Below are positions 25,436 through 33,379 of a stretch of 45,530 bases of DNA, in pieces (position 1 is the first letter of the stretch; each line of letters starts with the position of its first letter). Under the pieces are notes generated by a model. The model was given only the letters and a program-made list of their open reading frames with translations. It searched no databases and was not told the DNA's origin. Origin of the DNA: JBBDKV01 sp040879165 (GTDB taxonomy: Bacteria > Patescibacteriota > Microgenomatia > UBA1400 > PJMF01); contig JBBDKV010000005.1 in assembly GCA_040879165.1 (NCBI GenBank), positions 1 to 45,530 of the forward strand, given 5' to 3'. Position numbers and translations under genes: made by a program.

Positions 25436-26140
25436 TCACTGCTTCTTTCGCGCTCGAGATTGCTTTAATTTGGTGTCACTGATAATGTTGCCATCTTTAA
25501 ATTGGATTAGTCGCTCGGCAAACTGCGCTACTTCATCTTCATGAGTAACCATAATAATGGTGCGACCTTCTTGATGTAGTTCAACGAGTAGGTTGATGAT
25601 AGCGTCGCCCGATTTTGAGTCAAGATTGCCCGTCGGCTCATCCGCAAAAATAATCAGTGGGTCGTTGACGAGTGCGCGAGCGATTGCCACACGCTGTTGC
25701 TGTCCACCAGATAATTGTGCGGGGGTGTTGGCGAGTCGATCAGCCAGTCCTACTCTCTCTAGCATGGTTCGTGCGCGCTCGCTCCGCTCGCGCTCTCCCA
25801 CCTTGGCATACACTAACGGCAGACTGACGTTTTCAATTGCTGACGTCCTCGCTAAAAGATTAAACTGCTGAAAAATGAAACCAATCGTTTTATTGCGCAG
25901 TTGAGCGCGCTGAACTTCGTTGTAGCTCGTAACGTTCTTATTTTCCAAAAGTACTTCGCCGCTTGTGGCGGTAGCCAGCATACTGGCGACTTGGAGAAAG
26001 GTAGATTTTCCTGAGCCCGAAGGACCCATTACTCCCACAAATTCTCCTGATTTGATGCCGAAATCGACTTCATCCAACGCCTTGATCAGCGTGTCTCCCA
26101 ACTGATAGTGTTTGCTAATTTTTTGTAACTCAAGCAACAT
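25436..26140 (-). CDS. ABC transporter ATP-binding protein (LolD/MacB type)
   Basis: A 234-residue ATPase with every required motif: Walker A GPSGSGKST, Q-loop FIFQQFNLL, signature LSGGQQQRVAIARAL, Walker B LIIFADEPTGNLD and switch His in MVTHE. The Walker B sequence with GNLD is typical of MacB/LolD ATPases that pair with FtsX-like permeases. I start at the ATG at 26140; a TTG 21 nt upstream would add seven residues. It is placed between the adaptor and the permease. Confidence 0.93.
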   Translation of the reverse strand: MLLELQKISKHYQLGDTLIKALDEVDFGIKSGEFVGVMGPSGSGKSTFLQVASMLATATSGEVLLENKNVTSYNEVQRAQLRNKTIGFIFQQFNLLARTSAIENVSLPLVYAKVGERERSERARTMLERVGLADRLANTPAQLSGGQQQRVAIARALVNDPLIIFADEPTGNLDSKSGDAIINLLVELHQEGRTIIMVTHEDEVAQFAERLIQFKDGNIISDTKLKQSRARKKQ

Positions 26141-26170
26141 ACGAAAACTTTGATATAGCAATTCAAAATA

Positions 26171-27241
26171 CTACTCTGGCAATAGAATTTGCTCGTCCTC
26201 ATTCAGTCCTGAAACAACCTCAAAATCTCTGTCTGACTCAATTCCAGTTTGAATTTCTCGATCCTGAGTGCTGCCGTCAGCATTTTTAACTGTCACGTAC
26301 GTGCGGCCATCTCGCTCTTTGGTGGCAATGATGGGAATAGTCAGCACATTGTCTTTCTCAGCGAGCAACAGCGTCACGTCACCATTCATGCCCAGGCGAA
26401 ACAGCTCGCGCTCAGGTAATTCATGGAGTGGCAGCTCAACGTTGAAGGTGGTACCAGCAGCGCTTTGATTACTACTAAAAGCAATGTGATCCACAAAACT
26501 TTCAAACGTCTGATCGAGATACGCGTCAAGAATAATTTTGCCATTTTGTGCCAGTTTTACCTGACCAATATCAACCTCGTCAACTCGAGCCACAAACACG
26601 AGTGACTTGGGATTAACCACTTCGAAATAATCCGTGCCAATCAATTGGACGCCAGTGGTAGTGGTGGGAGAAACTGTCAAGATGCCAGCAAACGGCGCAC
26701 TCAAGACGGTATTACGAATAGCGATATCGCGAATTTCCACATTCAGCACTTGATTATCAAGTTTCCATTGCTCCTGATCTTGCTGCCGAATCTCACTAGT
26801 ATCTAAGGCAGTATCTTGATTATCATCCAGAGTCTCTTCCCAATTCCACCGCTCAGTCATGTAGTTGTTGAGATCTTGTTGGAGCTGCTTTTCAAGTGCG
26901 GCGCGATCAATCACCGCGATCGTTTGACCATCAGTGACCGTATCGCCTTGTTGCGCGTTGAGGTAGGTAACTTTGCCACCGGCAATAAAGCGGAGGCGAG
27001 CTTTTTCTTTGGCATCAATAGTGCCCGAAACCGTCAGAGTCTGTTCAATATCGGAGCGAGTGGGGGTGATAAACGTCTGCTCTGGTTGCTGAGCAGCGGA
27101 GGTAGTGTAGTACCACCAGCCACCAACTAAAATGAGTGCTAATAAGCCAATGATTTTCCATTTTTGGCTAATCTGAGTGAGAAATGAGTGTGACTGATCT
27201 GGGCTGACGTCATTTTTTGGCATGATTTGAATACTCATCAT
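26171..27241 (-). CDS. HlyD/RND-type membrane fusion adaptor protein
   Basis: A 356-residue periplasmic-adaptor-like protein. It has one N-terminal helix (about 31-46, IIGLLALILVGGWWYY), then the lipoyl-like half motif GTIDAKEKARLRF with GDTVTDGQTIAVID, a short helical hairpin (100-150), a second half motif (LSAPFAGILTV) and a beta-barrel with QTGIESD near the end. In diderms such proteins bridge to an outer-membrane channel; in cells with one membrane, MacA-like partners serve the same ABC system without it. It is the first gene of the operon. Confidence 0.88.
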   Translation of the reverse strand: MMSIQIMPKNDVSPDQSHSFLTQISQKWKIIGLLALILVGGWWYYTTSAAQQPEQTFITPTRSDIEQTLTVSGTIDAKEKARLRFIAGGKVTYLNAQQGDTVTDGQTIAVIDRAALEKQLQQDLNNYMTERWNWEETLDDNQDTALDTSEIRQQDQEQWKLDNQVLNVEIRDIAIRNTVLSAPFAGILTVSPTTTTGVQLIGTDYFEVVNPKSLVFVARVDEVDIGQVKLAQNGKIILDAYLDQTFESFVDHIAFSSNQSAAGTTFNVELPLHELPERELFRLGMNGDVTLLLAEKDNVLTIPIIATKERDGRTYVTVKNADGSTQDREIQTGIESDRDFEVVSGLNEDEQILLPE

Positions 27242-27302
27242 ACACTGACTGCGATGTGCTTGGGAAGAATGGGTTGTTGATCTGCATCAACTCAAAGTTA
27301 TG

Positions 27303-27358
27303 AATTGGCGATATTTGAATTGACGTGGCTCGTATTGGGCACTGCCCTTAATCGCCAA
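27303..27358. repeat. Nested inverted repeat upstream of tRNA-Ile
   Basis: ATTGGCGAT (27303-27311) is complementary to ATCGCCAAT (27350-27358), and GGGC-ACT-GCCC lies inside at 27336-27346. The element lies between the divergent adaptor gene and the tRNA. A role in transcription end or folding is possible. Confidence 0.5.
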
Positions 27359-27385
27359 TGTCCTGACAGGTGAGCTGGTATATAA

Positions 27386-27453
27386 TAGGCTCGTTACAAA
27401 ATAAAAATTATTAGTATTTTGCCAGCAGTGATTTTTATTTCGTAACGAGCCTA
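27386..27453. repeat. 23-bp inverted repeat directly before tRNA-Ile
   Basis: The arms 27386-27408 and 27431-27453 match as inverted copies with one mismatch (both carry GGCTCGTTAC, then an A/T-rich run); the loop is 22 nt. TAATAGGC also recurs as a direct repeat at 27383 and 27452. TATAAT at 27381-27386 just before it may be the tRNA promoter, which would place the hairpin in the tRNA leader. Confidence 0.75.
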
Positions 27454-27465
27454 ATAGGCAACTAT

Positions 27466-27538
27466 GTGCCGGTAGCTCAGTCGGTAGAGCGGTAAGCTTA
27501 TACCTTACTGGTCGGGGGTTCGAGTCCCTCCCGGCACA
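27466..27538 (+). tRNA. tRNA-Ile (anticodon UAU)
   Basis: All arms fold: acceptor GTGCCGG/CCGGCAC, D stem GCTC/GAGC, anticodon stem GTAAG/CTTAC with loop CTTATAC (anticodon TAT, reads AUA), and T arm GGGGG-TTCGAGT-CCCTC. Discriminator is A; CCA is not encoded. Most bacteria read AUA with a CAU anticodon modified to lysidine, so UAU is the less common solution. The gene is single and flanked by hairpins. Confidence 0.93.
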
Positions 27539-27539
27539 C

Positions 27540-27575
27540 AGTGAAAAATATGCGACTTGTCGCATATTTTTCACT
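27540..27575 (+). terminator. Perfect 16-bp hairpin immediately after tRNA-Ile
   Basis: AGTGAAAAATATGCGA (27540-27555), loop CTTG, and exact complement 27560-27575. It begins 1 nt after the tRNA discriminator base. The U-run lies inside the 3' arm, so it could end transcription or mark RNase cleavage of the precursor. Confidence 0.6.
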
Positions 27576-27665
27576 ATTGAGTTGAGATATGGAATCTATC
27601 CAAGCGAAGCGAGGTTCTGCCGCCAACCCCGCTACAGCGGGGCTGGCTAATACCCGTAGGGTGGC

Positions 27666-27679
27666 GTCCCTCCCGGCAC
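27666..27679 (+). repeat. Copy of the tRNA-Ile 3' end
   Basis: GTCCCTCCCGGCAC at 27666-27679 is identical to 27524-27537, the 3' part of the tRNA T arm and acceptor. Duplications of a tRNA 3' end are the usual mark of site-specific integration, although only 128 bp separate the two copies here. A degraded second tRNA is the alternative. Confidence 0.5.
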
Positions 27680-27775
27680 GCAGAACTCTACTCAGCGTTT
27701 CTAAGCTAAAAGTCATCTTTTCAGATAGTAGATGCCCTACCTATTTCCTCTATTTTTCACTATGATATAGAAATC

Positions 27776-29224
27776 ATGGGAGAAAAGATTAGCAGAAGAA
27801 ATTTTTTATTACCAGATTTTTCAACAGAAAAGTCAAAAGATAAGGTGTCGCAATCGATTGAAAAACACATGGGTGGTAATTTGTCTAATTTTGTATTCGA
27901 TGCAAGTAGTCATTATCTGGATAGAAAAAGAGTATTAAAACTTTTTGAAGGAAGATTTCCTAGGTATGTGCTGGGAGAATTTTTTGCAGGAAGTGGTGCC
28001 TTTAGTGACTCAGCGAAATCAGGTACAGCATTCATAAAAAGAGTAAGAGGCATTGGAGGAAGTGCTGATAGTAAGGTGGGGCACAAGGAGGTAATGAATG
28101 AATTGTCAGAGGTTGCCACTACTTACTTAACAGACGGCGAGGTTTCATTCAGTGTAGAACAGATTCGAACTCAGAATGATGCTGCACTGTTTGAGCTCTT
28201 TATCAGGATAGTAGCCCCGTCTGCCGTCATGATTAAAGAGTTAAGGAGCATGTTTGTCAAAGACGAACTTTCGCGAAGAGATTTTTTGAAAATGAGCGCT
28301 GTCTCTTTGACAGCAGTTTTAGTGTCTATGGGCATCGGTAAAGCAGATATTCCGAAATATGTTTCAATGCTTGAGAAAAATCCAGAATATTTGCAGTACT
28401 ATGAAACCTTGATCATTTTTAGAAATTACGTAATGGTTCAAGCAGCTTGGAATGTATTGCAAAAAGTTTCGCTTTCAGACCCAGGAGCAACCACATTATT
28501 TTCTATAGGAGACGGTCATGATTTGGGAGAGCATTCCTGTAGCAGATTATTTGAGCTTGGTCCTGAACATACGCAGGGTAAGGTGAAAGATTATGCCAAA
28601 CGCTTAGTTGATCAGTTTTTAATGTCGGATAGTCAAGATAATTTAGCTAAAACCCTTACTTTTTCTCTTTTTGCAAAATACTTTAGTGTTCCCTACCAAT
28701 TTGGCATTGAACCAGAACAAGATCACTCAACTGAGCCTGTAGAATATTTTGAATCTCCAATGTTAATTTTGTTGAAACAATTTGCTTCAAGTCTAGAAGA
28801 CATCTCGCAGCAGGATCAGGTTCGTATGACGGAGCTACTGTTTAAAGTAATTTTGAATATTTCTAGAAATTATTATTCTCTCAACGAATATCAAAAGCCA
28901 TTTGAGGCTGTAGATGTATTCACTCACCCCTCTATCTATGAAGATTATCTAAATATACAACTACATTCAAGACATGATTTACAATTAGATCCTGCTGTAA
29001 CAGCTTCCTATATTGCGCCATTACACATTGCTTCAGAAATAAGTGAGTCCTCCTTTCGTGGATATGCTGGCTACAAAGAATTGAGAACCATCGGTTTTGG
29101 TGAAAAAGGTGGGGTTCCAATCCCTCTTTTTGGCTTTAGTGATGAATGGAGAAGTGAAACTGTTGGACGAACTATATTTGCAGAACTTCCTAATGGAAGA
29201 ATTGTGCGAGTTCAGTATCCATGA
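27776..29224 (+). CDS. Hypothetical protein with two twin-arginine motifs
   Basis: A 482-residue protein that I cannot assign. SRRNFLLPDF lies at residues 6-15 with no hydrophobic segment after it. A second motif, SRRDFLKMS, lies near 165-173 and is followed by a true hydrophobic segment (AVSLTAVLVSMGIG). The rest is charged and probably helical, with no catalytic motif found; GDGHDLGEHSC near 245 could bind metal. If the second motif is used, a 160-residue N-terminal domain would stay in the cytoplasm and the C-terminal part would be outside. TATGAT at 27761 is a possible -10. Confidence 0.6.
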   Translation: MGEKISRRNFLLPDFSTEKSKDKVSQSIEKHMGGNLSNFVFDASSHYLDRKRVLKLFEGRFPRYVLGEFFAGSGAFSDSAKSGTAFIKRVRGIGGSADSKVGHKEVMNELSEVATTYLTDGEVSFSVEQIRTQNDAALFELFIRIVAPSAVMIKELRSMFVKDELSRRDFLKMSAVSLTAVLVSMGIGKADIPKYVSMLEKNPEYLQYYETLIIFRNYVMVQAAWNVLQKVSLSDPGATTLFSIGDGHDLGEHSCSRLFELGPEHTQGKVKDYAKRLVDQFLMSDSQDNLAKTLTFSLFAKYFSVPYQFGIEPEQDHSTEPVEYFESPMLILLKQFASSLEDISQQDQVRMTELLFKVILNISRNYYSLNEYQKPFEAVDVFTHPSIYEDYLNIQLHSRHDLQLDPAVTASYIAPLHIASEISESSFRGYAGYKELRTIGFGEKGGVPIPLFGFSDEWRSETVGRTIFAELPNGRIVRVQYP

Positions 29225-29418
29225 ATCTGCCGTATTATTCAAAATTCGGTAGCGGGACAATTTGAAAGTGGTAATTACATACTCTAGATATTTTAAACCT
29301 AAGAACTTAATAGAAACTCCACGCTCTATTTTTACAGAAAAGAAGGCATTGGTGCTAAATTAGGTACTAAAGTATCTGGGTTGCCGTGAACTTGAACACC
29401 ATTGTAGGAAAAAATTTC

Positions 29419-29625
29419 TCACTCAAACCGAATTGAATACATCATCACCGTCACGGCTCTTTCTATTTGCTCTGCAATTTTTCGATTGACTCGCTGCTGC
29501 ATAAAATCATCGGTATAGCTTTCGTATGACAAAATCAAAACAGTATCGCCTTGATCAAAAAAGTAAAATGTTTCAATTCGTTCTTCATCTCTTTTGTGAC
29601 GAGTAAGCAAGGAGTCGTACTCAAC
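29419..29625 (-). pseudogene. Possible coding remnant, unknown family
   Basis: An open stretch of about 68 codons reading SLLTRHKRDEERIETF, then FFDQGDTVLILSYESY and ending MMYSIRFE. It has amphipathic, protein-like composition but no ATG and follows directly on a stop, so it could be the 3' end of a lost gene or a short gene using TTG at 29610. It overlaps the start of the opposite-strand remnant. I do not recognise it. Confidence 0.3.
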
Positions 29626-29827
29626 TTATTTAGGACTAAACTCTAGACAGTTGAAATTTTGGCACATTTTACAGAGCAAAAACCATCTAACAGCTAGTGT
29701 TGCTCATGAGGTTTTTCCTGATGTATCAAGAGCTACAATAAATAGTGATTTAAAGCAAATGGTGAAAATGGGACTTGTCAAATTGCAGGGATCATCAAGT
29801 AGTTCATATTATGAACCCGAATATTAA
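29600..29827 (+). pseudogene. Remnant of a Fic-protein winged-helix C terminus
   Basis: The + frame encodes about 75 residues ending SSSSSYYEPEY and containing LTASVAHEVFPDVSRATINS and DLKQMVKMGLVKLQGS. This pattern (helix, Pro-containing turn, recognition helix, wing) matches the C-terminal winged helix of Fic proteins such as the one at 4299-5390 (there SVDTILRDVKDLIQKGVIEK). The catalytic Fic domain is missing and no start codon suits it, so the gene is truncated. Confidence 0.5.
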
Positions 29828-29830
29828 AAG

Positions 29831-29914
29831 TTAGAAGAGATTAGAAGAGATTATATTCACCAGGCTAAATATATTACTGAACAAGTCTGAATGACTAGAA
29901 GAGACTAGAAGAGA
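29831..29914 (+). repeat. Four copies of TAGAAGAGA in two pairs
   Basis: TTAGAAGAGA occurs in tandem at 29831-29850 and CTAGAAGAGA in tandem at 29895-29914, 44 bp apart. They follow the Fic remnant. They could be operator half-sites of the lost gene or simple slippage products. Confidence 0.6.
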
Positions 29915-30101
29915 TATTCATTTTGTTTGGAAAATTACTACTCATTATCACGATAAAATATGATAGCAGCCCTGAAATAAAATCCTTGAATACTAAAGGA
30001 GTTGAATGAATATACTTTTGCATATCTCATTTTCACATTTTCACGTATTAATAAGCGGCAATTGCTATACATTCGTTGAGTAAAATTAACACAGGTCTGG
30101 T

Positions 30102-31754
30102 CTAGAGTAACAGCAGCAACACCGCTCCGACTCCCAGGGTAATTAATCCGGCCTTCAGCCAATTAAGCCAGTCTTCAGGACCAGATTGTGGCAGCTCTTC
30201 AGGCATGTCAGGTTGCTGAGCGATTGGTGTTGGAGTACTAGGTAGTGTGCAGCTCTCAGAGGCGACGTTTTCGTCTAAACGGCAGCGTTCTGAGCCATCA
30301 GCAGTTTGATGACAAATGTGGTCAGGGTTGACACAGTCAGCGTTGCTTTCACAGAGTTGGTTGCAGCCTATCACTGGGGTTGGAGTAGGTGTTGGTGACG
30401 CTGAGGGTGTAGGTGTAGGCGTAGGTGTGGGCGTGGGAGTAGGAGTCGCCTCAGCTTCTTGACAACTTTCGTTAGACTCGTTTGAGCTCAGGCGGCAACG
30501 ACTACCCGTGTTAGTTTGTGCACAAGTATAATCTTCGTTGATAGCTTCACATTGTGCATCGCTGGAACACGTGCTGTTGCAGCTGTACTCAACTAGAGCA
30601 ACGGTGCTGGTTGGACAGCTAATGGCTTCAGCAGTGCCGGTGGTCACTTGTGCGTCATTCTCAATATCACCCTCGGTGGCACCTTCGCGTACTGTGGCAG
30701 TGTACTCAATGAGTTGTGTTTGAGCTTCGGTTTCTGCCATGGTGCCAAGGTCGATACTCAAAGTACGATTGCCGGCAGAGTAGGTAAGTCCTTCTGTAAC
30801 ACTGACAGGATTCTCCAGTTCTGTGGGCAAGACATCGGTTACCACTACGTCTCCTGAGGTAATTTCGTCTGCTTCAACAGTGATGCGATAGGAAATGGTG
30901 TCACCAGCTTGTACGGTGTCATCTTCTGTGAACTCTCTACCACCTGCTGAAAGGCTGGTCAGAGCAACTTTGGACACACAAGCAGCTACCCCTTCTGGAG
31001 CAACGGCTAAGGTTAGTGAACAGGTATCGTCGCTGTTTGTTGGCGCATTAGCCGTTGAAATAGTGGCTGCGTTGGTTAAATTACCAACTGCGGCATCATC
31101 GGCAACGGTAGCATCATACCTAATTGTTTGAGTTAGATTGTTCTGAGTATCTCCCATCACCCCAAGCTCGAAGGTAAGCTGACGGGTAGCTGCCGCATAA
31201 CTAGGTTCTTCCTGAGTAGAAGCTGACCCTGCCACATAGCTCATACCGGCTGGTAATGTATCTGTGACCGTGACTGCACCTGAAGTTTCTGATTCTGTAG
31301 TGACAACTAGGTTATAGGTAACTGTATCGCCTCTCCTAACAGCTGAAGCATTGGTTAGCTTTGCACCCGTGCTTGACTCAGCCGTCTTGGACTCACATTG
31401 AGCGACGCCTGTTGGATCGGCAGTAATTGTGAACGAGAGATTACACTGTGCTGGTGCTGTAGATTGTGCAGCTGGCTCGGATGTCGGAGCAGTTGGAGCA
31501 ACTGGGCCTTCAGTCTGTCGCTGCCGTTGAGCAATCATGATACCCGCAATGCCTACCACCAAAATGACAGCAAAGGCGACTATTCCACCAATAACCTTCA
31601 TGTTCATAGCTTTATTTTTGCGCTTTGGCTTGTATTGAGGAGGCTGATTTCCTGTAGTGGTAGCACCTGGCATAGTTGGCATAGCTGACGAAGTAGCGTC
31701 AGACGCTTCTTCTTTTTGATATATTGCTTGTGGTTCAGTTATTTTTTTCAACAT
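30102..31754 (-). CDS. Surface protein with DUF11 repeats, Cys-rich modules and LPQSG tail
   Basis: A 550-residue exported protein. One hydrophobic segment at about 53-74 follows a 50-residue cytoplasmic tail. Two DUF11-type beta domains follow (about 134-240 and 262-385), each with the pattern RRGDTVTYNLVV or AGDTISYRITV then VTDTLPAG or VTDVLPTE. Two six-Cys modules (CNSTCSSDAQCEA and CNQLCESNADCVN) are separated by a Thr-Pro repeat. The end is MPEELPQSGPEDW, a hydrophobic stretch and LLLLL. LPQSG resembles a sortase LPxTG site but the usual basic tail is missing. Adhesin or wall-spanning role is likely (inference). Confidence 0.75.
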   Translation of the reverse strand: MLKKITEPQAIYQKEEASDATSSAMPTMPGATTTGNQPPQYKPKRKNKAMNMKVIGGIVAFAVILVVGIAGIMIAQRQRQTEGPVAPTAPTSEPAAQSTAPAQCNLSFTITADPTGVAQCESKTAESSTGAKLTNASAVRRGDTVTYNLVVTTESETSGAVTVTDTLPAGMSYVAGSASTQEEPSYAAATRQLTFELGVMGDTQNNLTQTIRYDATVADDAAVGNLTNAATISTANAPTNSDDTCSLTLAVAPEGVAACVSKVALTSLSAGGREFTEDDTVQAGDTISYRITVEADEITSGDVVVTDVLPTELENPVSVTEGLTYSAGNRTLSIDLGTMAETEAQTQLIEYTATVREGATEGDIENDAQVTTGTAEAISCPTSTVALVEYSCNSTCSSDAQCEAINEDYTCAQTNTGSRCRLSSNESNESCQEAEATPTPTPTPTPTPTPSASPTPTPTPVIGCNQLCESNADCVNPDHICHQTADGSERCRLDENVASESCTLPSTPTPIAQQPDMPEELPQSGPEDWLNWLKAGLITLGVGAVLLLLL

Positions 31755-31771
31755 AGTGCTTTATTTCGCTC

Positions 31772-33379
31772 TCAATTTGCTCCGATGGGTGCGAAATCTA
31801 TACAACCATTACTACCACAGACCGTGCATTGGGCAACAAAGGTACCTGCCGATGGAATGGTATACAGGGCGGAAATATTGTTCTGTGCGCCTGTACCAGC
31901 TTGTACATTGACCACAGAGTTACTGCCGCTACCATCTCGTTCAGTTACCTGGAACCGATAGCTGGTGGCATTTTCATCCTTGGTGCAACGCAGCCGCACC
32001 TGATCGCCTGGTTTGAGTGACGATGGGTTGGTATTGACAGTAGTATTTGTGGCACCAATTATTTCTACTTTTCGACATTGTGGTGCTACTGGTGTGGGTG
32101 GCGGAGGGGTTGGCTCTGATGTGGGTGTTTGAGTTGGCTCTTCTTCACAAAACCCTTCTCTGACACTGACGTTCATTTGACCAATGCTCTCATTAATTAC
32201 CCCTGCGGAGTTACGTAAGTTTCCTTGCAGGCGAATTGATGGTGCTAAGTCTGGCTGATCACGTAAGAATTCAATGAATTCTCTAAAGGTTCGAAGATTA
32301 TCAGTTTTATTGGTGATAATTCTTGTCGCATCAGCAAATTCAAACGTGAGGCTGCTACCTGAATAATCATTGGCTTCAAAGCGATGTATTGTATACACAA
32401 ACCAATCACCAGTTTGTGGTTCTCGCCCAGCTCGTTCCCATTGCGCGTGATGGGGATCACCAAGGAAGTTAATTACGGCATCATGTTCCTGAGAATATCG
32501 GAAATTAAGAATGATGTCGGCAATATCAAACTCACTGCCTTTAAGGTCAATGTCGCTAATAGTTGCTGTGTATACATTTCTACTTTCATCGCAACGTGCT
32601 TCAAAAGAGGCAGTGGGTATTTCAGGTGGAGCTTCAGGTACTTCTGGTGTTTCAGGTTCTTCTGGAACGTCCAGGTACCAAGTGACAGTCCCTTGTAAAA
32701 TATTTTCACCTAACGGATTGTGCAGAATCTCTCCAGCTCCCCAGGACTGCGTTTCAGGTATACTCACAATGTTTCCCCAGCCGTTATCTGGATCAACGTC
32801 TGCAAAGGGTTTGAAGTTATCTTCTTCAATAATTCTGAAACTATCGCCAGCTCTGAAATTGACTTCACCGCGCCAGCGCGCCCCTTCAAAACCTCGAATA
32901 TTATTCGGATCATACATCTCTGCTAGGTATGCTGGTAGAGCACTGGTAAATTGCTGATTAGTAAAGGTAAAGAATGAAGCGTCATCTCCGGTGTAGTAAG
33001 GTGAGTCTCGGTTAAAGGATGGCGGAAGATACGGAGCTTCGTAGTCGGACATAAAGCATGATTGTTGGGTGGAGCAATGATAGCCGTCAGAAACTTGTCT
33101 TTGCAACTGATAACCAGAGCTTAGCTCTACGTTTGGGTTATTAGCGTCTGGGTAGTGGCAGTATGCGCCGTGCTGGTAGCGAGTGGCGACACCTGGCATT
33201 CCTTCCCAATCTTCTCCAAAGTCGGTAATTTTGTGAATCTTGGCTCCTTTTAATTCCATACTGCCTCCGTCTGGCATGCGCAGCATGAATTTATGATCAA
33301 CAGTAGGACCTACAGCAGCACTCACCAATTGAGGACTCAAGGCAAAGAAGAACGCTAGAAGTATCAATACATTTTTCAT
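31772..33379 (-). CDS. Large secreted protein of unknown family
   Basis: A 535-residue protein with a typical signal peptide (MKNVLILLAFFFALSPQLVSA) and no later membrane span. Residues 25-240 are rich in Tyr/Asp/Cys and could be a glycan-binding or adhesive domain; a Pro/Glu linker near 245 (EEPETPEVPEAPPEIP), a beta-rich domain, a second Pro/Thr linker near 425 and a final Ig-like domain with Cys pairs (CTVCGSNGC) follow. It overlaps the upstream gene by 4 nt and precedes the DUF11 protein by 17 bp. No catalytic residues are evident. Confidence 0.65.
   Translation of the reverse strand: MKNVLILLAFFFALSPQLVSAAVGPTVDHKFMLRMPDGGSMELKGAKIHKITDFGEDWEGMPGVATRYQHGAYCHYPDANNPNVELSSGYQLQRQVSDGYHCSTQQSCFMSDYEAPYLPPSFNRDSPYYTGDDASFFTFTNQQFTSALPAYLAEMYDPNNIRGFEGARWRGEVNFRAGDSFRIIEEDNFKPFADVDPDNGWGNIVSIPETQSWGAGEILHNPLGENILQGTVTWYLDVPEEPETPEVPEAPPEIPTASFEARCDESRNVYTATISDIDLKGSEFDIADIILNFRYSQEHDAVINFLGDPHHAQWERAGREPQTGDWFVYTIHRFEANDYSGSSLTFEFADATRIITNKTDNLRTFREFIEFLRDQPDLAPSIRLQGNLRNSAGVINESIGQMNVSVREGFCEEEPTQTPTSEPTPPPPTPVAPQCRKVEIIGATNTTVNTNPSSLKPGDQVRLRCTKDENATSYRFQVTERDGSGSNSVVNVQAGTGAQNNISALYTIPSAGTFVAQCTVCGSNGCIDFAPIGAN

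Larger units (their letters stand above)
29225..30101. other. Gene-poor stretch with gene remnants
   Basis: No intact gene was found in these 877 bases. They hold two broken coding stretches, a set of TAGAAGAGA repeats and unassigned A/T-rich DNA (29940-30101). The base composition is richer in A/T than the neighbours. It looks like a decayed accessory locus. Confidence 0.55.

Noticed and set aside
25768..25800. GAGCG-rich repeat in the ABC ATPase gene
   Set aside because: It encodes an Arg/Glu-rich segment (GERERSERAR) and has no separate structure.
27287..27716. Minus-strand frames with GRDSNPRPVRYKLTALPTELP and CREGLEPPTSKV
   Set aside because: These are well-known false proteins obtained by translating a tRNA gene; here they overlap tRNA-Ile and its copied 3' end.
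30370..30460. Short regular repeat that could look like an array
   Set aside because: It encodes a Thr-Pro linker in frame within the surface protein; no spacers, so it is not a CRISPR array.
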